Shown here: positions 20,169 through 30,019 of the stretch, in pieces
Position numbering within the stretch: position 1 is the first letter of the stretch
Layout of the letters: every line of letters starts with the position of its first letter
From: Yponomeuta sedellus
Taxonomy: Eukaryota > Arthropoda > Insecta > Lepidoptera > Yponomeutidae
Assembly (NCBI GenBank): GCA_934045075.1
Contig: OW203726.1
Span: 10,585,527 to 10,649,526 of the forward strand
Reading direction: 5' to 3'
DNA length: 64,000 bases
Position numbers and translations under genes: made by a program
Notes under the pieces: generated by a model
Databases searched by the model: none
What the model was told of the DNA's origin: nothing
Seen by the model: the letters and a program-made list of their open reading frames with translations, nothing else

Positions 20169-20325
20169 GTTTTTGGGTTTTTAAGTACTAAGTTTTCTTA
20201 TTTTTGTATACTTACATTGTAGCACTTACTCGTACCACACAGCCATCCCTTACTTTGCATTATATACTGTTTTCAGTTTTACCCTTCGTTTATCTTAACG
20301 ATAACCTTCGTCTTGTTGGGGGAGC

Positions 20326-20517
20326 TGTTATAAACTACTTTACTACTTAGATTTTGCTAACGCCAGCATTTTGTATTCCATTTACATAGCATTTTCAAGC
20401 CATGTGAGTCAGTCAGCCCATAGCCGCGGTACTGTAAACTTGTCTTTTACCAATAAACCTGTGTGTGTGTAATGAAGAATTTTTTTTTAAAAGACCTTCG
20501 GGACAGACCCCATAACA
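20326..20517 (+). repeat. 3' LTR, 192 bp, TG...CA
   Basis: It starts TGTTATAAAC after a polypurine run (about 20317-20323) and ends CCCATAACA. It contains AATAAA at 20453, consistent with a polyadenylation signal in the R region. TTCG repeats follow immediately. Confidence 0.75.
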
Positions 20518-20726
20518 GTTCGTTCGTTCGTTCGTTCATTCATTTATTTAATAGTTCGTTCGTTCGTTCACTCGCTCGCTCGCTCGCACAGTCACTCACT
20601 CACTCACTCACTCACTCACTCACTCACTCACTCACTCACTCACTCACTCACTCACTCACTCACTCACTCACTCACTCACTCACTCATTCACTCACTCACT
20701 CACTCACTCATTCATTTATTTATTAA
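20518..20726. repeat. Drifting tetranucleotide microsatellite (TTCG, CTCG, CACT, ATTT)
   Basis: Phase-related blocks follow one another: TTCG, then TTCA/TTTA, TTCG again, CTCG, about 30 units of CACT with one TTCA, then ATTT. It is the other half of the tract interrupted by the LTR element. Confidence 0.9.
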
Positions 20727-22013
20727 GATACATAGGCAGGGCTACACAAATAGAATTCGAAATTGAAATTTGACATAACAAGTCTGTCGTGCACCCAATG
20801 GAATGTATACAGCGTTTGACATTAAATATAGCAACACTGGAAAATTACTTATAAGTAAGGAATACAAACTAAAAACCTTAAACACTTCTGGCTGTCATGG
20901 CTTTGCCCAATGTAATACGCACATGAAAATTATATTTCTTTTGTTTTAATCAAATGCACAAACGATTTTCACTAAACGCCTCCCCATCTGCCCGTTCCTG
21001 CCGATGTCTACCATACAGATTACATCATCAGTCATGTTAGTTCTTTGGCAAATTGTTAAATTTCATCCATCTAAGAGATTATAGAACGATAAGCTACTTT
21101 AAATTGGTGGACTAGTTCTACCTAACCTTAACATGCTTATCTTAAAGTGTCAACTATGTGTCCCCATGCTGTTTTACTAAGCAGCGGGAAAAGCCCAACT
21201 TATAATTGCCGATTTTTCTCTAATTTGTTTCTGTCTCATCCATACTGATTTGATTAATAGCCTCAGGCACCCATTCAAAACAATTATGAATCGATTGAGA
21301 GGAAATTTGCTAAAATCCTAAAACTAATATAATTGAAATGCTTAAATTTTATAATTTATACTTGTATTTATATCCCAATAAATGTTTTTACGGTTTTATT
21401 TTGTTCTGAATTTCTCTACATTTCAGTGAAACAGTGTCACTCTAATCTAAGTTTGATGCAAGTCCCACGTTGCCCTTTTGGGCTCCAGTAAGAATAGAAA
21501 AACATAAACATGAACAAAACAATTTCTAGACTCCGTGAGCTCAACCAGAGTAATAGGTACCTATAGTATGTTACGAACGAAAGCAGCTCAATTACATGAG
21601 TCACGTAAACGCGTTACTCAGCCAAACAGCGGAGGGCCCGAATATCGCGCGCAACAAATCATGTAACAAACTGGCAAATGGAAATTGCTTCCCCACGAAA
21701 TTACCTATCTACGAATCGCAATGTACACCCAGTGAGCATCCCGACATCACAATTTACTTAGCCCATTGAAACGAGGAGCCGAACACTTATCCTGTAAACA
21801 CGAAAATCAACAATCATCTTGTTCTTCCGTTTTGTTAGAAGTACATGATTGCCTAAAAAGCGCACAATTTCTAAAAATGTTAGATTAGATAGTTATTAAA
21901 TTGTTAGATTAGACAGTTAGGTAATTACGTTTTACATAATAAATAATCGAGATTAGACCCGTATAAGATACTATGAATACATATGTATAAGAGCATCGTG
22001 AATTGTTAAGAAA
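20727..22013. other. No gene or repeat recognised
   Basis: AT-rich and without a usable open frame. A (TTAGAT)-like local duplication lies near 21880-21920. Confidence 0.45.
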
Positions 22014-22024
22014 TACTACGTCAA

Positions 22025-22252
22025 TACTACGGAAGACGGCCGGTGGACCAAGGCAGTATCGGAGTGGTGACCAAGGGAGGGAAGGAGGTTGGTAGGCAGA
22101 CCACCGACACGATGGTCAGACGACATCGTGAGGGTTGCGGGTCAGAGATGGATCAGGTTAGCACAGGACCGTGAGGAATGGCGCAATAAAAAGGAGGCCT
22201 ATCTATGCCCAGCAGTGGGTTGATGTGGGCTGATTATAGATATAGATAAATA
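22025..22252 (+). mobile_element. RTE-3 LINE 3' end with 11-bp target duplication
   Basis: It translates as GRPPTRWSDDIVRVAGQRW and then AQDREEWRNKKEAY, an RTE-type C-terminus. The 3' tail is of the 'tagatatagata' type. The direct repeat 'actacgtcaat' lies at 22014-22024 and again at 22253-22263. It is strongly 5'-truncated. A near-identical copy is at 37.9 kb. Confidence 0.8.
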
Positions 22253-22350
22253 GACTACGTCAATTAGAGTTAGTCATTTACAATACGAGTAACATCGTTT
22301 CTACTCAGCGATTATGTTTCTTTCCTAAACCAAATTTCGAATTTAGTAAA

Positions 22351-22587
22351 TCGTGCTTCGCAAGGCATGTTAAGCCGTTTGTGCCAGCTGGCATGTAATG
22401 GCAGTCGTTAAGCTATGCCAGAAGCTGTATGGGCGGCTTGATAACTTCTGACTGTATTAAGGCCCGCCACTGCCTTACAAACCTCCACCAACGCGGACTT
22501 GACCCCCGTGGTGGAGTATGGCGTAACCTTCCTGCGATGCAAGAGGCCCGTGCCCCAGTATTGGGGCTAGACAAGGGTTGATATCGA
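22351..22587 (+). mobile_element. S5 SINE, 5'-truncated
   Basis: It starts inside the body ('cgtgcttcgcaagg') and runs to the 3' end 'gggttgatatcgaaag'. The 5S-like head is absent. Confidence 0.75.
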
Positions 22588-22730
22588 AAGTTTATCTTGT
22601 TTGTAGTGGCGCTGTTTGAAATTGATATGAGAAATAGTAGTTAAAAGTTTGTGTGTGTGTGTGTGCCGAATGAATATTAAAGCGAGTGAAGCGAAACTAT
22701 GATAACCCTGAATATAAAAAAACTGTCAAG

Positions 22731-22858
22731 CTTACACCATCTATAAAACCATGTCCCAGGCACGACAGCGTCGGAGTGGTCCCTTCACCCATCTAGTGTG
22801 AGTGAAGATACCACTGGACGCTGTATAAATCATCTCATTAAGTAGATGCAAAAAGGCC
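22731..22858 (+). mobile_element. SINE T4b, 3' half only
   Basis: It contains 'ttacaccatctataaaacca', 'agtgtgagtgaagatacca' and ends 'gtagatgcaaaaaggcc', the best preserved T4b 3' end in the window. Confidence 0.7.
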
Positions 22859-23204
22859 AATGTTATTATAAAAAAACTGTAATCTGAGTAATTGAAGTAC
22901 CTATATAAAAAAAGTGGTTATAAAACTAAAACTCTAATTAGGTAGTCCCAGGCATTGCGCATTTTAGGGATAACCCTCTATAATGCACGAGTCAAAAGAC
23001 AAATCTTGGGAAATCTAACATGATATTATCATAATATGATGAAACTTTGTATGAGACTTGAATTTATGAATTATAATAAACGTATGTACCTACGCTGAAG
23101 CCAGATTATTACAAGGATCAGAGTAACTATTTTCCTCTCGCTCACATAATTTAAACGGTTACATGTGCGAGAGAAAGACAAGAGTTGTAAAGTAGAACAA
23201 TAGA
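22859..23204. other. No gene recognised
   Basis: AT-rich spacer. Confidence 0.45.
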
Positions 23205-23382
23205 ATGGAGACTCATGTTCGATTCCCACTGCGGGCATGCACCAATGGCTTTGTTTCCTAAGTTATGTAAACTAAGTTATAGTAGCAATACAGTAGGTTA
23301 AGTAATACGGTTAACCTAATTACTTAACCTAATAAGTAATTAGGTTAAGGAATACATCGCGAGGAAACTGCAGTGTCTGAGG
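23205..23382 (+). mobile_element. SINE T4a, 5' part, with internal palindrome
   Basis: The tRNA T-arm region 'gttcgattcccactgcggg' is followed by 'gcaccaatggc', the T4 core and 'gtgtctgaggtgttt'. The core is expanded by a palindrome with perfect 16-bp arms (23311-23326 and 23333-23348) built from 'ttaacctaattactta'. Confidence 0.65.
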
Positions 23383-23554
23383 TGTTTAATTATGTAGGTT
23401 TAGTATTAGTTTAATCATGAATATTCATCGACTTATGAACTTGATATTGTAATTTGAATTTTCCCAACAAATAGAACCAGACTATCTAATTGATGTGATT
23501 TTTATGGGTAATAATATTACATAGCTACAACTCATAAAAGCTCGAGTTTTTCAC
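23383..23554. other. No gene recognised
   Basis: Short AT-rich spacer. Confidence 0.4.
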
Positions 23555-23566
23555 AAGACTCAATAA

Positions 23567-23838
23567 TTATATTCTTTTTAATGCACGAGTTACGTGCTAA
23601 GGACAATTTTAAAAACCTATTTAGAAGCTAAAAATTCCACCCATGCCGGGATTCGAATCCGCGACTTCCGCTATCCGTGCCAGCGCTCTTTCCAACTGAG
23701 CTAATGAGCGACTCACCGGCATCAGTGAAATTTCGAATCTCTTTACAATATTATCTGTATTACGTACAGGCAGCGACATCTGGCTGAAGTAATTTGCATC
23801 ACTTGGTGGAATTTTTTGCCTCTAAATAGGTTTTTAAA
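23567..23838 (-). mobile_element. T1 SINE with inverted 5' end, 12-bp target duplication
   Basis: Read on the minus strand it contains the leader ('gatgtcgctgcctgtacg'), the tRNA-like head with B box 'ggattcgaatccc', the body 'aataggtttttaaaattgtc' and an A-rich tail ending 'taaaaagaatataa'. Its 5' end (23804-23838) is an inverted copy of its own body: the plus strand there reads 'gcctctaaataggttttta'. The repeat 'aagactcaataa' flanks it at 23555-23566 and 23839-23850. Confidence 0.8.
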
Positions 23839-23850
23839 AAGACTCAATAA

Positions 23851-24409
23851 ATTCAGCAATTTTAAAGTATACGAAGCCAAAATTTTACTTAAACTGACCG
23901 TAATTTTATCATCTATCCAAACCTCAGAACACATTTATCTCCAAAGTATAATTCTCTTTTACAACCACTAAATATTACATGTGCGAGCAAGATGGCACGA
24001 GAGACGCAACAACAGCCTTGAGCAACAAATGCCTGACTATAGAGATGTTTCCTTTATGGGCTTGCCGGTTAAACCACTAAACAAATGAGTGGAGATGGAG
24101 GATCAGTGGGTACCGGCTGGAGCAGACGGTGTGATTATGGAAATCAACGCAGGGAGATTATTCGGCTCGGTGAATACTGATTGTTCTAGGCAAATGTTGT
24201 ACAGAGCCTCATTCAAATCACGTAAACAACTGACAAATCCCAGGACATGGCCCCATTGCGGTTTATTTACGGACAATTATTTTATGTAGCACTTAAGGAT
24301 CTTCGCTTAGGGCTGTCTTCGTTATTTTTATCCGACTTTCGAAGGCAGTCAGGGAGGGCTATTTCAATTTTGTTTGGGATTGTAAGTTTCTTGTGTTGCT
24401 AATGGTTGT
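23851..24409. other. No gene recognised; one 66-codon open frame
   Basis: A plus-strand frame at 24089-24289 encodes a peptide with no recognised domain. It may be chance. Confidence 0.35.
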
Positions 24410-24560
24410 ATGTCTGAGGTTGAGGGTGTGGACAGAACCTCAGCGCTTGAAATCACCAATACGCGTTGGGTCTGTTAGGAAAGCCCATACTCTTCTTTCT
24501 CTGAGTGATAGTCTGTGTCCTACATTGGCACCATTTTGGACTACATAAAAAAGTACATAA
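24410..24560 (+). mobile_element. SINE T4a, 3' half, degraded
   Basis: The match includes 'cctcagcgcttgaaatc', 'gcccatactctt' and 'ctctgagtgatagtctgtg', in T4a order. Confidence 0.6.
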
Positions 24561-24671
24561 CATAACAGTAGACTAGATTGGCCACTCCCTAATATCATCA
24601 TCATCAGCCATTTGACGCCCACTACAGGACATAGTACTCTCTCATGGTTTTGAATGAATGAATGAAAATTC

Positions 24672-24675
<4 letters not shown>

Positions 24676-24703
<28 letters not shown>

Positions 24704-24870
24704 CATACATACATACATACATACATACATACATACATACATACATACATACATACATACATACATACATACATACATACATACATACATACATACATAC
24801 ATACATACATACATACATACATACATACATACATACATACATACATACATACATACATACATACATACAT
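24676..24870. repeat. (CATA)n microsatellite, expanded LINE tail
   Basis: About 49 perfect tetranucleotides. It abuts the 3' end of an RTE-1 LINE on the minus strand, whose short tail elsewhere is (TATG)n (30.02 and 32.21 kb), and lies within the same 12-bp target duplication. The long MYVC and THTYI frames across it are not genes. Confidence 0.92.
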
Positions 24871-25034
24871 AACCTTACACCTGTATCCCAGAGGGGTAGG
24901 CAGAGACCAGGGACTGCCACTTGCCACGATCCTGACAGATAGCTTTCGCTTCATCAACGTTCATAGGTCGTTGCATACACGCACGCCGGTTCCGGGTACT
25001 TTTTATCTTTCCCTTTGCTAATACCTATTTGGTC
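24871..25034 (-). mobile_element. RTE-1 LINE 3' end, 5'-truncated, 12-bp target duplication
   Basis: On the minus strand it encodes the RTE-1 end (TRNRRACMQRL-like, then DRGKWQSLVSAYPSG-like in decayed form). The repeat 'gaaaattcttta' occurs at 24664-24675, left of the tail, and at 25035-25046. This defines LINE plus microsatellite as one insertion. Confidence 0.8.
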
Positions 25035-25105
25035 GAAAATTCTTTATTGCACTAAAAACAAATTTGTACAAGGGCGAGCTTAATACTAGATAGTATTTTC
25101 TTCCA

Positions 25106-25737
25106 GTTAACCCACGATAATGCGGACAGTGGAAGGGTTAGTGCCAGTAAACAATATAATATAATAGTTTTCCAAACTTCCATAACACTAAATTGCAAAT
25201 AATTTCCGCGCTGGAAAAGTAAAGTCCAGCCTTGAATCCGTTTATCGACATGCTCAGAAGAAGACAGTAGACTACAACTTATGTAGCCTCGAATAAGTAT
25301 ACGGGAAAAGATCGTCGTAGTAAACCTCAAAGTAGCCTCTTCTAGTAAATTGCTTTGTTCAAGTAAGCAACCGACCGCACAGCTTGGGACTAAATAATAC
25401 GGCTTATATTATGAAAAAGCTTTCCTATTCAATTGAGTAACGGCGCCTGAAGGCGGACAATTTGATTAAAGTTCACTGGTGCCGATGTGTAATCGGTTTA
25501 CAAAGACGACACAACAAAATCGACTAAAGTACAAGTGGATCTTAGTATCTACAGTGTGACTTTGAAATCGTTAGCTATGTTTCGAGGGAATCTTCTTTTC
25601 ATAGTGAACAACAATATTATTTATCGGCAATGGTATATATAATATATTTGTAGAAATCAGTGATTTTCGACTATAGGCTCCAGGTTGTTTCCAAATTCGA
25701 AGTGGTAGTAATAACGTTGAAAAATGTTTTCTATCAT
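25106..25737. other. No gene recognised
   Basis: No credible open frame or repeat. Confidence 0.45.
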
Positions 25738-25805
25738 AGAGAGATATAGATAGAGAAAACTTTATTGTACGGCCAGAAAAAATTTATTACATTTATGTAA
25801 TGTTA
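25738..25805 (-). mobile_element. CR 3' tail fragment
   Basis: It reads 'agagaaaactttattgtacg', the start of the CR 3' end in reverse. The rest is lost. Confidence 0.4.
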
Positions 25806-26145
25806 TGTTATTTATATTAGATATTAAGATTTCATTGTTTCCGGAAATCAATTACAGGCAATTGCGTGGGTTAGTACCAAGACGCTCTACCGATAGTTAT
25901 TTCTTAATAAATTTATTTTTGTCCTGATATGGGTTGTTTACCCTTAATTGAAACCATTTTGGTTACAAAAAAATTTAAAGTAGTTTTAAATCTTTAAAAA
26001 TCAAGGTTAGAACGTCCTATTGAAAACTTCGAAACAAATTCGAAGCTACTCTGAATTACAGCGTTCAACTGGAGTAAAATAATGTACATTTTGTATGGTT
26101 CAAATAATGTTCATATATCCGGAACAACCCGTTATGCTCCAAAAC
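25806..26145. other. No gene recognised
   Basis: AT-rich spacer. Confidence 0.4.
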
Positions 26146-26158
26146 CAAAGTAACAGAT

Positions 26159-26556
26159 TATATTCTTTTTAATGCACTAATCCGTGCTAAGCACAATTTT
26201 AAAAAACCTATTTAGTTACTAAAAATTCCACCCATGCCGGGACTCGAACCCGAACCTCTTTACAATACTCTGTATTACGTACAGGTAGCAACATCTGACT
26301 GAAGTAATTTGCATCACTTGCAGCCCCGAGTACCTTACTTTGCAGTTAGGTTTTACATAGAAATTATACCTCGGTACCCACATGATTATATTCTTTTTAA
26401 TGCACTAAACCGTGCTAAGGATAGTTTTTAAAAAACTATTTAGAGGCTAAAAATTCCACCCATGCCGGGACTCGACCCCGCGACCTCTGGCTAACCGTGC
26501 CAGCGCTGTCCCAACCGAGCTAATGGGCGAATTTTCAGCCTCTGAATAGGTTTTTT
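26159..26556 (-). mobile_element. T1 SINE dimer with inverted 5' end, 13-bp target duplication
   Basis: Two T1 units in minus orientation. The downstream one has lost its tRNA head, and the other has head, body and tail. The far end (26532-26556) is the inverted body piece 'cagcctctgaataggttttt'. The repeat 'caaagtaacagat' is present at 26146-26158 and 26557-26569. Confidence 0.8.
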
Positions 26557-26579
26557 CAAAGTAACAGATGTTGGAGGTG

Positions 26580-26850
26580 CGACAGCAATGTTAAAATAGA
26601 ATTAGCCGGGCCACGTATGTCCTGTGGACCCCAGATGGGAAAAAATTGCCACTGACGTCGCACGCGACGGATACCGTACGGATACGTGGCCGACCAAGAT
26701 GGTGATGGCCGGGCGACCTTATGATCTTTATCTATGGGTGGCGGAGAATGGCTGGCGACAGAGAGGAATGTAGAGTAAAATGCCAGGCCTTGGCACTAAA
26801 TCGGCTTATAAAAAATGTTAAACGTCTGGTGAGGTTGCCAATACAAAATT
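26580..26850 (+). pseudogene. Possible decayed LINE C-terminus
   Basis: A plus-strand frame reads W-R-R-M-A-G-D-R-E-E-C-R-V-K and resembles the AxDRxxWR block of RTE-type ORFs. The upstream sequence is too decayed to be sure. Confidence 0.3.
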
Positions 26851-26852
26851 AC

Positions 26853-26920
26853 TTAGAGAAATTGCTTTTGGCAATAAGGCCGCCAATTGTATCTTGTATT
26901 TCGGAAATGCTATTTCTGTA
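26853..26920 (+). mobile_element. CR 3' UTR fragment
   Basis: It contains 'attgcttttggcaataagg' and 'ccgccaattgtatcttgtat'. It is cut before the tail. Confidence 0.6.
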
Positions 26921-27035
26921 ACCATAACCATATGCCGTAAGCAAGAATGATGTATAAGGGTTTGCAACGTTACAACTTGTGTTTTTAGGTTTGCCGACTA
27001 AGCTGTCAGAACGATCTTAGGATAAGAAGATTCTT

Positions 27036-28159
27036 ACACTATTTTTATTTTTAATGCACTAACCCGTGCTAAGGAACAAATTTAAAAACCTATTTATTTA
27101 GAGGCTAAAAATTTCACCCATGCCGGGATTCGAACCCGCAACCTCTGGCTATCCGTACCAGCGCTCTACCAATTGAGCCAATGGGCGACTCACGACATCA
27201 GTGAAATTTCGAACCTCTTTACAATATTCTCTGTATTACGTACAGACAGCGACATCTGACTTAAGCAAATTGCATTACTTACAGCCCCGACTACCTACTT
27301 TGCAGTTAGGTTTTAACATCGGAACGATATCACTGTACCCACATGATTACACTATTTTTATTTTTAATGCACTAACCCGTGCTAAGGAACAAATTTAAAA
27401 ACCTATTTATTTAGAGGCTAAAAATTTCACCCATGCCGGGATTCGAACCCGCAACCTCTGGCTATCCGTACCAGCGCTCTACCAATTGAGCCAATGGGCG
27501 ACTCACGACATCAGTGAAATTTCGAACCTCTTTACAATATTCTCTGTATTACGTACAGACAGCGACATCTGACTTAAGCAAATTGCATTACTTACAGCCC
27601 CGACTACCTACTTTGCAGTTAGGTTTTAACATCGGAACGATATCACTGTACCCACATGATTACACTATTTTTATTTTTAATGCACTAACCCGTGCTAAGG
27701 AACAAATTTAAAAACCTATTTATTTAGAGGCTAAAAATTTCACCCATGCCGGGATTCGAACCCGCAACCTCTGGCTATCCGTACCAGCGCTCTATCGAAT
27801 CCCGGCATGGGTGAAATTTTTAGCCTCTAAATAAATAGGTTTTTAAATTTGTTCCTTAGCACGGGTTAGTGCATTAAAAATAAAAATAGTGTAATCATGT
27901 GGGTACAGTGATATCGTTCCGATGTTAAAACCTAACTGCAAAGTAGGTAGTCGGGGCTGTAAGTAATGCAATTTGCTTAAGTCAGATGTCGCTGTCTGTA
28001 CGTAATACAGAGAATATTGTAAAGAGGTTCGAAATTTCACTGATGTCGTGAGTCGCCCATTGGCTCAATTGGTAGAGCGCTGGTACGGATAGCCAGAGGT
28101 TGCGGGTTCGAATCCCGGCATGGGTGAAATTTTTAGCCTCTAAATAAATAGGTTTTTAA
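27036..28159 (-). mobile_element. T1 SINE multimer: palindromic array of 313-bp units
   Basis: Three units in minus orientation start at 27036, 27349 and 27662. The first two appear identical over all 313 bp. At 27794/27795 the array turns round, and about 365 bp of plus-oriented T1 sequence completes it. The outer ends are thus inverted copies. Each unit has a leader with 'tgtcgctgtctgtacgtaat', a tRNA-like head (A-box-like 'tggctcaattggtagagc', B box 'gggttcgaatcc'), a body 'aaataaataggtttttaaa' and an A-rich tail. A 12-bp direct repeat (aagaagattctt, 27024-27035 and 28160-28171) flanks the whole, so it came in as one insertion or was built from one. Confidence 0.85.
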
Positions 28160-28171
28160 AAGAAGATTCTT

Positions 28172-28222
28172 TATTAGGCTATGTACAGCAGTGGACTAAT
28201 ATAGCCTGAAGAAGAAGATTCC
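28172..28222 (+). mobile_element. RTE-2 LINE 3' tail
   Basis: It reads 'ctatgtacagcagtggacta' and 'atatagcctgaagaagaag', the 3' end also present at 44.4 and 57.1 kb. Confidence 0.6.
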
Positions 28223-28350
28223 TTATTGTACACTGGAAAAACAACAAATACAAAATAATTACAAATTTACGTAGACGTAATTGGCGGCCTTACTGCTAAA
28301 AGCAATCTCTTCCAGACAACCATACGATGGAAAGTTGCTGAAGACTAATT
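28213..28350 (-). mobile_element. CR LINE 3' end
   Basis: In reverse it contains 'attggcggccttactgctaa', 'aagcaatctcttccagacaa' and 'cgatggaaagttgctg', matching the 40.6-kb copy beyond the UTR core. Confidence 0.65.
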
Positions 28351-28381
28351 ATTAGCATATTAGTAAGACTAATTACATGAG

Positions 28382-28440
28382 TAAATGTACAAGGGCGTGC
28401 TTAATGCAAGAACCATTCTCTTCCAGCAAACCTTTGGTGT
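28382..28440 (-). mobile_element. CR-related LINE 3' fragment
   Basis: 'gtacaagggcgtgcttaatg' and 'attctcttccagcaaacc' match the 24.65 and 31.26 kb copies. Confidence 0.5.
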
Positions 28441-28494
28441 TGAAGAGACTGGCAAAGAGTAGTGCAAGAGAAAAAGTTGAAATACAATAACTAG

Positions 28495-28559
28495 TTAGTG
28501 TGAGTGAAGATACCACTGGACGTTCAATGACTCATCTCATTACGTAGATGCAAAGGCCA
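28495..28559 (+). mobile_element. SINE T4b 3' end
   Basis: It reads 'gtgtgagtgaagataccact' and ends 'cgtagatgcaaaggcc'. Confidence 0.6.
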
Positions 28560-30007
28560 CAGTTTATACCTAATAATATCGAGAAATATAGTCCGAGCTG
28601 TGGTCCAAGGCTCAGAAATGTTCAGTGGCTCTTTAGCGTCTTTGTACCCAAGAGCTAGCAAAGACATAAAGGAGAGAACTGCAGAACTTAATCCCCGATC
28701 CACATTCACTCTGCCTCATAGCAGCTCTGTAAACGAACGAAAGCTAGGTGAAATGCTGACCCACATCAGCGGCTTTGAATAGTGTGTAAAATTTCATAAC
28801 TTTAGAGCACTTACTTAATAGATACATGGTCTGGTATGATACAGTCGTATATTGCATCAACCTTTAATTTTTTATTAAAGATTCTACATAGTAATAAGTT
28901 TGCCAATAAGTGAACTTTGTCCACTATGGTCCAAGAGAGGAGGTATGCAGATCCATATGCAAACAAAGGAAGTAACCAATTGAATAGATAGCCTTACGTT
29001 AGTATTTTAACCCGATCTTTACCATACGCAAAATAAATAATTTAATTTATTGCAATCCCGTATGTTTTTATAGTTATGAAACCCTTTTCAGGTATGGACC
29101 CAAAAAACGAAAAGCTGCCTCATAGTTGTGCCCTCAGGCATCATGAGGCTACAACCAAAAGAAGACTCAAAAGGTGTCAAATGGGCCGTGTTAATGTACT
29201 TATCATTACTCATATTCTGAAAGTAGATCTGAAGTTGCCTGAAAAGCGGGTTAAAATTAATACTTTTCTGGACAATAGTTTTCAATAAAATTCGTCTCGT
29301 AAACTTACAGATTGTTCATGTTTGGAAAACCAAACGTAAAAATCCCAAGCTAATGAAAGGAAGCATAGTTTCGTGACGAAAAAAGAAATTTTATTTGTCA
29401 GTACGAGACCGACCTTGATGCGGGTGTGACTAGCACATGGCCGATTGTAGTTAACTCATGGGATGTTACTGTTACATATTTCTTTGTGTTCTCTTATATA
29501 TAAGACTTTATAAAGTCTGCAAGCCACGAAAGAGGCAGCAACAAACTTGAGTAGCGTGTAGTTAATTTTTCTCGACCATAAAAGCGGCTTTACCCTCTAA
29601 GTTAATCGGGCTGCGAATCGGGATTCTGAACACATTCATTCAAGTATCTGGCTGGCTCGTTCGCTTGTCTCAGGCCCTCGCCATGCATATTCAAGAGTAG
29701 CCGCGCTTCAGGCGAGTGACTCAATGTTGCCGCGCAATGCTTAAATTGCTGGTTTATTGTGTTAGCCCATTGTGTGACAATTTCCTAGGGGTCCTTTTTG
29801 TTACCGTTTTCGCGTTCGTTTTGGTAGTCCAACAGCGGGATTCAAAATTAGGTCTACTGTTGGAACAGGTAAACTCGAGACTAATAAAAAATTGTGGAAA
29901 TACATTTTGGTTTGGAAAAAACGGCATAGTTTATTCTTTTTAACAAAGAAATTCTTTGTCTTTTGTATTTATTGATTTTATTATTATTATTTACGAGTTA
30001 TTGAACT
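28560..30007. other. No recognised gene
   Basis: A 61-codon plus frame (28600-28782) and a 70-codon one (29076-29288) encode peptides with no recognised family. No repeat was identified. A short 16-bp palindrome lies near 29503. Confidence 0.4.
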
Positions 30008-30019
30008 AAAATGAAATAA

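Larger units (their letters stand above)
17048..20517 (+). mobile_element. LTR retrotransposon remnant (Gypsy/errantivirus-like), pol-deleted
   Basis: The first 57 bp (from 'gttataaactactttactac') recur with few changes at 20327, directly after a purine run 'ggggga' that serves as polypurine tract. The order is 5' LTR part, leader, gag, protease end, env-like end, 3' LTR. No reverse transcriptase, RNase H or integrase is found between protease and env, so the element cannot move on its own. It lies inside a TTCG microsatellite: TTCG units stand on both sides and GTTC would serve as a 4-bp target duplication, though the repeat makes that ambiguous. Confidence 0.8.
24652..25105 (-). mobile_element. 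CR-related LINE 3' end, interrupted
   Basis: It starts with a (GAAT)n run and 'gaaaattcttta', then continues after the inserted LINE at 25035 with 'ttgcactaaaaacaaatttg' and 'acaagggcgagcttaat', reaching 'ttcttccagttaaccc'. A similar uninterrupted copy is at 31.26 kb. Confidence 0.55.

Noticed and set aside
20463..20726. 87-codon frame with SLTH repeats
   Set aside because: Translation of the (CACT)n microsatellite.
24089..24289. 66-codon frame as a possible host gene
   Set aside because: No recognisable domain, no splice or start context, short; left as unassigned sequence.
24440..25021. Open frames of MYVC and THTYI repeats on both strands
   Set aside because: Translations of the (CATA)n tract that is the tail of a LINE.
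27036..28159. Regular direct repeats that could suggest a CRISPR array or a tRNA gene cluster
   Set aside because: The whole 313-bp unit repeats, with no unique spacers. The tRNA-like part is joined to a SINE body and A-rich tail, and the array has a retroposon target duplication.
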